64,000 nt of DNA from Gracilibacillus orientalis (lineage in GTDB: Bacteria > Bacillota > Bacilli > Bacillales > Amphibacillaceae): NCBI RefSeq assembly GCF_900114645.1, contig NZ_FOTR01000003.1, positions 372,001 to 436,000 of the forward strand, written 5' to 3'. The position numbers and the translations under genes are program-made. This document shows positions 56,105-64,000 of the stretch, piece after piece. Below the pieces are notes generated by a model. That model saw nothing but the letters and a program-made list of their open reading frames with translations. It was not told where the DNA came from and searched no databases. Positions within the stretch are counted from its first letter, which is position 1. Each line of letters starts with the position of its first letter.

Positions 56105-57455
56105 TTGTCTCCCCTCCTTGTGTTACATCATTAACATCACCTGTTACATAATCCCAGCCTGCATAAGTCTCAACACACCAGGTTGGAATCAAATCAATAT
56201 ATTGAGCATGTTTTTGAATTCGATATCCTAATTGAATATCTGTAATTTGGTTAAATGAAAAACGGTCTGTAGTATGAAGATACTCTATCAATTCTGTACC
56301 AGACATTAAATCAGTCGGTCCACGATCATACGGATAGGTTAATTGCATTAATGGCCGGACATATTGATATTCAGTCATGTTCTTATATATGACAGACATG
56401 GATGATAACCCTTCGTTTTCCTTTGAAAACACCGGATAATTTTGATAAATCATTCGGTAATCAACTTTATTCGATATTTCATTTAAGTTATATAAGCGAT
56501 ATTGAATGCCTTGTCCGATAAGCCAACCGTTATGTGAATTAATATACTCTATCGAACTTGAAATCAAGAAATTTCCTTGGTTACCTGTTCTTTCAAAGGA
56601 AGAATTCTGTTCTTGTTGACTTTCTGATGTATAAAAATTGGTATATTCCATTGCATAACCATTTAACAAGACTTCACCTTGATACGCACGAAATATTTGA
56701 TTTCCCTCTGAATTTCTTGAGACTGCAATCGATGATGGCTTAGGGAAAAAGATTGTTCGAAAATTCGTGTTGTCCGGATTAATAGTCTCATAACGGAAAT
56801 TTTCCCCTATAATATTGGCTTCTTCAGGTATATAAACTTTACTATCATTTGCAAGCTCAACATTTCTGTAAGAATTAAAATCATAGGTTAACTGCAAACG
56901 ATCGAAGTACTCCACAACCTGCGACATGTTTTGTACACTTGCTCGGATATCAAATCCATCTTGATCACTATTTTCAAAGACTATCTGCTGACTAGATTTG
57001 TTTTCATCAATGAATACATAAACACGCTTGAATTTACTATCATACACCATACTATCATCAGTCGTAAAAATTTCACTTATAATGGAGGATGGAATAGAGG
57101 TTGGGAAAATAAGCTCTATCGAATGTGCCGTTTCATGTATATCAACATCCTCGTCTTCCGGAATCATTTCAAAATTATACAGTGCCCATTCTGAAATGTC
57201 TCGGAACACTTCTATTTCATCCTGCTTCTCACTAAATCCTGAGAGTGATCCATTATCGTGAATAACGATTTGTGATGGTTGCACTAAATTTTTCTTTGTT
57301 TCATCTGCTCCATTTAACTCAGCATCGGCAGCTGCATTATCGCTAGAAGATTCATAATCCCCTTGATAATTCCATATACCTAATGTTAACAATAAGCTCA
57401 ATGACACTAAGAGAACGAGTAACACCGTTTTAACGAGCTCAAAATCTAATTTCAT
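56085..57455 (-). CDS. yycH: YycH, WalK regulator
   Basis: 456 residues. One N-terminal helix (about 9-27; VLLVLLVSLSLLLTLGIW), then a large extracellular YycH domain with scattered conservation (YFDRLQLTYDF, FYTSESQ, SSSIEYINSHNGWLIGQGIQY). Known in B. subtilis to contact WalK's membrane helices together with YycI. Its ATG overlaps the walK stop by 4 nt (ATGA), so the products are translated in step. Confidence 0.9.
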   Translation of the reverse strand: MKLDFELVKTVLLVLLVSLSLLLTLGIWNYQGDYESSSDNAAADAELNGADETKKNLVQPSQIVIHDNGSLSGFSEKQDEIEVFRDISEWALYNFEMIPEDEDVDIHETAHSIELIFPTSIPSSIISEIFTTDDSMVYDSKFKRVYVFIDENKSSQQIVFENSDQDGFDIRASVQNMSQVVEYFDRLQLTYDFNSYRNVELANDSKVYIPEEANIIGENFRYETINPDNTNFRTIFFPKPSSIAVSRNSEGNQIFRAYQGEVLLNGYAMEYTNFYTSESQQEQNSSFERTGNQGNFLISSSIEYINSHNGWLIGQGIQYRLYNLNEISNKVDYRMIYQNYPVFSKENEGLSSMSVIYKNMTEYQYVRPLMQLTYPYDRGPTDLMSGTELIEYLHTTDRFSFNQITDIQLGYRIQKHAQYIDLIPTWCVETYAGWDYVTGDVNDVTQGGETNAMGSN

Positions 57456-59281
57456 TTTCTACTACCTCGCTTTCGTTTCGTGAGCGGTAGCGTAAAATAA
57501 ATGGTGGTTCCTTGACCTTCTTTACTCGATGCCCAAATTTGACCATGGTGTGCTTCTATTATTTCCTTGGAAATAGCAAGTCCTAATCCAGTTCCACCTA
57601 ATTCTCTTGAACGTGCTTTATCCACACGGTAAAAGCGTTCAAAAATCTTATCTACTTTTTCCCTGTCAATACCTAATCCCTGGTCACTAATGCTAATCTT
57701 CAGGCGATGGGGTTCCTTCACAACCTGGAATGTGATTTTTCCACCTTCTGGAGAATACTTGATAGCATTAGACACAATATTATCTGTTACTTGAGTAATT
57801 TTATCTTGGTCTACCCAAACAAATATCCGCTCATTTGGAATTTTTCGCTCAAAATGTATTAATTCGGCCTTGTTCATTTCAAACCGATCCAAAATATGAT
57901 GAAACACCGGTATAATATCAATTCTTTTCTTGTACGTCTCTTTTTCTTTATGATCCATTTTCGACAATTGCAATAAATCATTTACTAATCGGATCATTCG
58001 TTCCGTCTCATTTTGTGTAACTTTTAAAAATTGCAGTGATAACTCTTTATCTTCCCATGCACCACCATCTGTTATGGCCTCGAGATAACTTCTCATCGTT
58101 GTTAATGGTGTTCTTAATTCATGCGATACATTGGAGACAAATTCCTTACGTTCTCTGTCTACTTTCTCCTGTTCGGTTACATCACTAATTACCGTGATCA
58201 ATCCCATAAAATGTCCCTCTTCATCCTGGACAATAGAAAAGTTTGCCTTTATTAAAAAGAGTTGCTCCTCATCACTAAAGTCTACCGTTAAAGAACCTAC
58301 TTCTTCTAATTCCTTCACATCAACCACTTTATCTTCAATCTGTAATATTTCCGCAATTGGCTGACCCTTAGCTTCATGTAAAGACACGCCAATTAAGTGG
58401 GCTGCAGGATCATTCATTAACGTAATATTGCCATTTTCATCGGTAGCAATGACACCATCAGACATATTGGAAAGAACCGAGCTTAACTTTCTACGTTCTT
58501 CTTCTGTCGTTTGATTCGCGAGCCTTAACCGGTCATTCATGTCATTAAAGGTGGTTGCTAATTGTCCAATTTCATCCTGACCATATACATTTACTTTCTT
58601 CGAGAAATCACCACGGGCCATCCCCCTAGCTTGTTTCCGCATTTCAGTAATAGGTTTGGTAATTGTTCGTGCTACTAGAACACCTAAGACAATGGAAACA
58701 ATAATTGCCAAGATTGTCCCGTTTAAGAAAATTTGATTAATCTCCCGTAATTGTTTATATACTTCCTCTACGGAAGCTTCGGAATAAATCGCCCCTACAG
58801 ACTCATCACCATCTAAAATAGGTAATGTGCGGACAAATACGCGATTTTGTGTATACTCTTTTCTTCTGATATCTCCTTTGCCTGCTTGTCCATGTACCAA
58901 AGCAAGACGTATATCACTGTTTCCTGAGATCTTTTTTCCAACCATATCAATTTGGTTAGAACCTAAGACTCTGAATTGTGAATCAATCACTTGTAGTTCC
59001 GAAAAAAGTTCACTTGAGTATCTAGCTGTAATATCACTAACTTCTTCTTGCAGAGTTAATCCTTCACCATCATCTGATCGCTCTTTGCTAAACGCGTCCT
59101 CTAAATTAGTTTCCAATGACTGTAGACGTTCATCTACACTGTCTTTGTGATTTTCTAAGAGGCTATCTTCTAATTTTTGGCCAAAATACGTACCAATCAC
59201 CTGGATTGCCAATAATAGAAATAAACTAAGTATGACAATGATCTTTACCCGAATTGATTGAAAAAAACTAACTTTATTCAT
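57452..59281 (-). CDS. walK: WalK (YycG) essential sensor histidine kinase
   Basis: 609 residues, full length. Helix 1 (about 11-31), extracytoplasmic PAS (about 35-180), helix 2 (183-204), HAMP (205-257; ITKPITEMRKQARGMARGDFS), PAS (about 263-372; MSDGVIATDENGNITLMN), HisKA with phospho-His H387 (SNVSHELRTPL), HATPase (about 490-600; DNIVSNAIKYSPEGG, DQGLGID, GTGLGLAISKEI). Controls wall-hydrolase genes in response to cell-wall state. 6 nt after walR. Confidence 0.96.
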   Translation of the reverse strand: MNKVSFFQSIRVKIIVILSLFLLLAIQVIGTYFGQKLEDSLLENHKDSVDERLQSLETNLEDAFSKERSDDGEGLTLQEEVSDITARYSSELFSELQVIDSQFRVLGSNQIDMVGKKISGNSDIRLALVHGQAGKGDIRRKEYTQNRVFVRTLPILDGDESVGAIYSEASVEEVYKQLREINQIFLNGTILAIIVSIVLGVLVARTITKPITEMRKQARGMARGDFSKKVNVYGQDEIGQLATTFNDMNDRLRLANQTTEEERRKLSSVLSNMSDGVIATDENGNITLMNDPAAHLIGVSLHEAKGQPIAEILQIEDKVVDVKELEEVGSLTVDFSDEEQLFLIKANFSIVQDEEGHFMGLITVISDVTEQEKVDRERKEFVSNVSHELRTPLTTMRSYLEAITDGGAWEDKELSLQFLKVTQNETERMIRLVNDLLQLSKMDHKEKETYKKRIDIIPVFHHILDRFEMNKAELIHFERKIPNERIFVWVDQDKITQVTDNIVSNAIKYSPEGGKITFQVVKEPHRLKISISDQGLGIDREKVDKIFERFYRVDKARSRELGGTGLGLAISKEIIEAHHGQIWASSKEGQGTTIYFTLPLTKRKRGSRK

Positions 59282-59287
59282 GTAACA

Positions 59288-59992
59288 TTACCCCTGTTCA
59301 GGATTTCTCAAATAATATCCGACACCTCTTCTTGTTACAATCCATAATGGGTTACTCGGATTATCCTCAATTTTTTCTCTGAGCCTTCTTACCGTTACAT
59401 CAACAGTACGGACATCGCCATAATAGTCATAACCCCAAACAGTCTCTAGTAAATGCTCCCTAGTCATGACTTGACCAATATGACGTGCAAGATAATGAAG
59501 TAACTCGAATTCCCGGTGTGTTAGCTCAATATAATCACCATTTCTTGTAACCGTATATGCGTCTGGGTGAATAACCAATGAACCAATCGAAACATCTCGT
59601 GTTTCATTCTTTTGGTTAGCAGGTTCTACTTCCAGGCGTCTTAAATTAGCCTTCACTCTAGCAATTAACTCTCTATTACTGAAAGGTTTGGTCACATAGT
59701 CATCTGCTCCAAGCTCAAGACCAAGAACCTTATCAATTTCTGCATCTTTTGCAGTAAGCATAATGATTGGCATACTATGTGTTTTTCTTACTTCCCGGCA
59801 TACTTCATTACCATCTTTTTTTGGTAGCATAATGTCTAACAAAATTAAATCTGGATCCTCATTGGTTGCTAGTTCAATCGCATCTGCTCCATCATACGCA
59901 CACAATACTTCGTAACCTTCTTTTTCTAAATTAAATTTTAATATATCTGCAATTGGCTTTTCGTCATCTACTACTAATATTTTTTGACTCAT
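59288..59992 (-). CDS. walR: WalR (YycF) essential response regulator
   Basis: 234 residues from ATG 59992 (AAAGGA about 10 nt upstream); the GTG nine bases earlier abuts that site. Receiver 1-120 with phospho-Asp D53 (LLDIMLP) and [15 protein letters not shown]; OmpR-type winged helix about 132-230 ([49 protein letters not shown]). First gene of walRK-yycHI-walJ-htrC. Regulates autolysin and wall genes through TGTWAH-N5-TGTWAH boxes. Confidence 0.96.
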   Translation of the reverse strand: MSQKILVVDDEKPIADILKFNLEKEGYEVLCAYDGADAIELATNEDPDLILLDIMLPKKDGNEVCREVRKTHSMPIIMLTAKDAEIDKVLGLELGADDYVTKPFSNRELIARVKANLRRLEVEPANQKNETRDVSIGSLVIHPDAYTVTRNGDYIELTHREFELLHYLARHIGQVMTREHLLETVWGYDYYGDVRTVDVTVRRLREKIEDNPSNPLWIVTRRGVGYYLRNPEQG

Positions 59993-60107
59993 AAAAAGCA
60001 CGTCCTTTTTTCATTAAATTTTTCCTTATATTCTATTCTAACCGAAATTAACAAAAATGTCTTATCGCTACTATATTTGGTTCCGTTTATCATGTTATAT
60101 TTGCAAA

Positions 60108-60139
60108 AAACCCTTGCTACAACACTGTAACAAGGGTTT
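60108..60139 (-). terminator. Terminator of the M23 peptidase gene
   Basis: Minus-strand stem with CAAACCCTTG and CAAGGGTTTTTTG arms (AAACCCTTG/CAAGGGTTT plus an inner TGT/ACA), T6. 36 nt after the M23 stop. Confidence 0.85.
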
Positions 60140-60175
60140 GGTTTTATCAGATTTTGGGTATGTTTTTATAGGTGT

Positions 60176-61582
60176 TTATAAGTGGTCAGTTGGATTTTCT
60201 AATGAACCATCTTTGTATACTTCAAAGTGTAAATGAGTTCCTGTTGAAAAACCTGTTGATCCCATTACACCAATCTGTTGCCCTTTTTCTACTGTTTGAC
60301 CTGATGAAACATCAATCGAAGATAAGTGGGCATAAATAGTACGATAACCATTGTTATGATCAATGACAATCTTGTTACCATATCCACCATCGTCCCATCC
60401 AGCAGAAGTAACTGTTCCGTTATCAGCAGCTAAAATCGAGCGGTCACTTACACCAGCGATATCTATACCTTTATGGTAAGAACCCCAACGTTCTCCAACA
60501 CGGCTGGTGATAGACCCTCCTACTGCTGGCCAGTCGAATTCTCCACTACCACGTGATGAAACCACTTTCGTACCTTTAACAATGACTTTGTTTGTCGGCT
60601 CTTTTGTTACATTTTCCTCTAAAACTTCCATATCTTCTGTTTTACCATTGACTTTTTCCATACGGTAATGTGTTTCTACGGTACCTTTTTCGCCTTCTTG
60701 TTCCACTTCTTCTTCGCCTTTATACATATCTTCTGATTCTTCTACTTCTGTTTGATAAGCAACTTCATCTTCTTCAAGTTTTTCTTCCGTAACAACTACT
60801 TCTACATATGGTTCATATGCAGTTACATTTAATTCATCACCGATTTTGATGACAGAGTCTTCTGTTAGGTCTTCATTCAGTTCTAGTAACTTATCTAATG
60901 AAAGATCATACTTGCTGGCAATACTTCCTAAAACATCTCCAGCATCGACCACATGTTTTTTATTTTCGAGTGTGCCTTTTTCTAATAAGGTAACACCCTC
61001 TTTAACAGATAAAATTTCATCTTCGGAAACTTTTTTATCTTCTATTGAAACCTCTTCTGTTAGTGAAACGTCTATAATGTGAGACTCCCCTACTGATAAT
61101 GGTTCAGATTCCGGTTCTGAATCATTATCTATTTTTTTTAATACGTCTGCACTAACATATTTTTCTTTATATTCCTGGATGACTTGTTCTGCTTGTTCTT
61201 CCTCTGCAAAATAGCCAACTACATCAGCACCAATCGTTAAAGCTTGTGCTTCTACAGCTACTGTTAATTCCTCGTCTAAATAATCCAATACCTCATGGCT
61301 ATCCGCTTGTGGAGAAAAAACTGTCTCTGTAACATAGTCAATCTCTTCGTTTACTGTATATGTAAAGTCATTCTCGTCTTGATGACCAGAGATTTTTTCA
61401 GCAATGTAATCCTCTACTACGTCTTTGTTTTCTACAATTCCGGCATGCTCATCGTCTACATAAACATGATAGACTTTGCTTAATTCCTCATCATCTGCAA
61501 AAGCAACTTGTGATGAAAAGCCTAATGCCACAACACCAACAACCGTCAGATGCTTAACGAATCCTTTCATATTAAACTGCAT
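60176..61582 (-). CDS. Secreted M23 metallopeptidase with LysM and G5 domains (peptidoglycan hydrolase)
   Basis: 468 residues. Signal peptide 1-29 (VVGVVALGFSSQVAFA). A ShlA-like N-terminal helical region (30-150), LysM about 208-255 (HVVDAGDVLGSIASKYDLSLDKLLELN), G5 about 258-337 (EVVVTEEKLEEDEVAYQTEVEES), M23 about 350-468 with zinc ligands in HKGIDIA and the closing HLHFEVYKDG. Cleaves stem-peptide bonds in the wall. Between purA and walR this gene is often found in Bacillaceae, and it could be a WalR target. GGAGG before ATG. Confidence 0.92.
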   Translation of the reverse strand: MQFNMKGFVKHLTVVGVVALGFSSQVAFADDEELSKVYHVYVDDEHAGIVENKDVVEDYIAEKISGHQDENDFTYTVNEEIDYVTETVFSPQADSHEVLDYLDEELTVAVEAQALTIGADVVGYFAEEEQAEQVIQEYKEKYVSADVLKKIDNDSEPESEPLSVGESHIIDVSLTEEVSIEDKKVSEDEILSVKEGVTLLEKGTLENKKHVVDAGDVLGSIASKYDLSLDKLLELNEDLTEDSVIKIGDELNVTAYEPYVEVVVTEEKLEEDEVAYQTEVEESEDMYKGEEEVEQEGEKGTVETHYRMEKVNGKTEDMEVLEENVTKEPTNKVIVKGTKVVSSRGSGEFDWPAVGGSITSRVGERWGSYHKGIDIAGVSDRSILAADNGTVTSAGWDDGGYGNKIVIDHNNGYRTIYAHLSSIDVSSGQTVEKGQQIGVMGSTGFSTGTHLHFEVYKDGSLENPTDHL

Positions 61583-61760
61583 TTCTAACTTCCTCCTATA
61601 ACCCCAGATACTATTTATCTATCTATTTATCTCTATTTATCTTCAATTCAAATCTTTCTACCTTAACCAATCTACCATAAAACAAAACAGCATTAAACAT
61701 TTTTAATGAGAATGTAACAAAACTGTATAATAAAACCCATAAATTTACACCAGTTGTAAT
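61583..61760 (-). promoter_or_regulatory. Promoter region of the M23 gene with candidate WalR box
   Basis: TGTAAC-AAAAC-TGTATA at 61713-61729 (plus-strand orientation) matches the WalR box TGTWAH-N5-TGTWAH at all but one position. On the minus strand a possible promoter is TTGTTA-17 bp-TTTAAT. Overlap of box and -35 would fit repression, but the orientation is opposite to the gene. Confidence 0.45.
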
Positions 61761-62009
61761 AATAAGTAAATATACCTACAGCAATTCCGCTAGAAATATC
61801 AACAATTCATCAAAGATTATCAATTAATTTATGACACACTTTTAACAAAGAAAAAACAAGCACCCTAATCATTGCTATCATTCTTCTTCTTTTCATATAA
61901 ATTAGAGATAAGCTAATTATATTTGGGTTTATCTTTCTGGATTGTTATCAAATAAGAAGAAATCCATAGAATACAATTCCATGTGTTCTCTTCTTTCAAT
62001 AATCAGAAC

Positions 62010-62215
62010 ACTGCTCTTAGCGTAGGCAAGATACGTAGACTCCTACGGGAACAGTGCGAGCCGAAGATCCCGCAAGAAAACGTTCTTTGTTTTCTGAGGA
62101 AGCTGATCGCCGTGCCCAGTGGCATAGAAGACACTGGGAAAACTTGTTTGATCAGATGTCGAACTTGGCCCTTGGGTGAAAGCGAAGTATCTTGCCGTAG
62201 CGTATCCTAGAACTT
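62010..62215. repeat. Structured Bacillaceae-type intergenic repeat
   Basis: Ends GGCAAGATAC/GTATCTTGCC (62025-62034, 62187-62196) pair perfectly, with further pairing CCCAGTG/CACTGGG inside. Segments such as GTAGACTCCTACGGGAACAG and GAAAGCGAAGTATCTTGCCG match a repeat often seen between genes in Bacillaceae. GC content is well above the flanks. Confidence 0.75.
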
Positions 62216-62281
62216 ATCAAAATGCAGAATGGAATAAAACAAATCACAAAAGAGGTATTTCGCAGTTTATGCGCACAAAAA

Positions 62282-62323
62282 AGGTATAGACTCGTTTCAC
62301 ATTAATGAAACGAGTCTATACCT
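62282..62323 (-). terminator. purA terminator
   Basis: Perfect 18-bp stem AGGTATAGACTCGTTTCA and its complement, 6-nt loop, then T6 on the minus strand, 26 nt after the purA stop. Confidence 0.93.
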
Positions 62324-62348
62324 GCTGAGTTTATTTATCAGTTTCTGA

Positions 62349-64000
<1,652 letters not shown>

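Larger units (their letters stand above)
61761..62348. other. Intergenic region between the M23 gene and purA
   Basis: No gene was supported. It holds the structured repeat at 62025-62196 and the purA terminator, both listed separately. Several short ORFs overlapping the repeat are not real. Confidence 0.5.

Noticed and set aside
61983-62210. 75-codon plus-strand ORF
   Set aside because: It lies entirely in the structured intergenic repeat.

Overview
The window looks like the chromosome of a low-GC, endospore-forming member of the Bacillaceae, probably a Gracilibacillus/Oceanobacillus/Virgibacillus-type organism. The genus is inferred from gene content only. Supporting signs are the low-GC base composition, strong GGAGG ribosome binding sites, a CotX-type spore coat gene, a T-box leader, and the conserved origin-proximal block purA / walR-walK-yycH-yycI-walJ-htrC / rlmH at the right end. 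From about 31 kb onward most genes are on the minus strand. This fits replication entering from the right, as in Bacillus, where purA and wal lie close to oriC. Layout: 1-9.6 kb is accessory and partly decayed. It holds a broken 6-phospho-beta-glucosidase, a ClC-type anion transporter, a DUF421 protein, a DUF262 remnant, a secreted endonuclease/exonuclease/phosphatase-family enzyme with a jacalin-like lectin tail, an SDR remnant, spore coat genes, and an aldehyde dehydrogenase with its DUF779 partner. 9.8-19 kb carries a MerR-controlled MFS exporter, a DUF819 membrane protein, a Fur-controlled ferric-reductase-like flavoprotein, a TetR/membrane/GNAT group, a SUKH remnant, two interrupted type I (holin-like) toxin genes and a Nudix hydrolase. 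18.9-30.4 kb is a defence island. It holds a PLD nuclease-SF2 helicase-DUF3427 protein, a stand-alone SIR2 protein, a decayed Tn7-type TnsA gene, a complete type I Thoeris pair (ThsA SIR2-SLOG and ThsB TIR-like), two membrane/excalibur genes of unknown role, and a GIY-YIG-DUF2075 ATPase overlapping a MazG-like pyrophosphohydrolase. 31-50 kb is metabolic: T-box-controlled 2-isopropylmalate synthase; an ABC-transporter/GH32/fructokinase operon with a LacI regulator; PEP carboxykinase; and a TctABC tricarboxylate transporter with its CitA/CitB-type two-component system. 49.7-64 kb is the conserved origin-proximal core with rlmH, a Lin0512 gene, an aldo/keto reductase, manA, the wal operon, an M23 peptidase and purA. 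How the genes work together: the sugar operon imports an unphosphorylated fructoside, splits it with the GH32 enzyme and phosphorylates the fructose, under LacI and probably CcpA. The Tct transporter, its sensor pair and PckA would together support growth on carboxylates through gluconeogenesis. The Thoeris pair forms an NAD-depleting antiphage system. WalRK with YycH/YycI coordinates cell-wall hydrolase expression, plausibly including the neighbouring M23 enzyme. Regulatory sites readable directly include a 19-bp-spacer MerR-type promoter, a Fur box over a sigma-A promoter, a perfect-consensus promoter covered by two LacI-type operators plus a cre site, a second cre site and a leader hairpin before tctC, a T-box riboswitch, and a tight DnaA-box cluster next to htrC. 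The window is also rich in gene decay: at least nine interrupted or truncated genes, several with a lesion that can be read directly.
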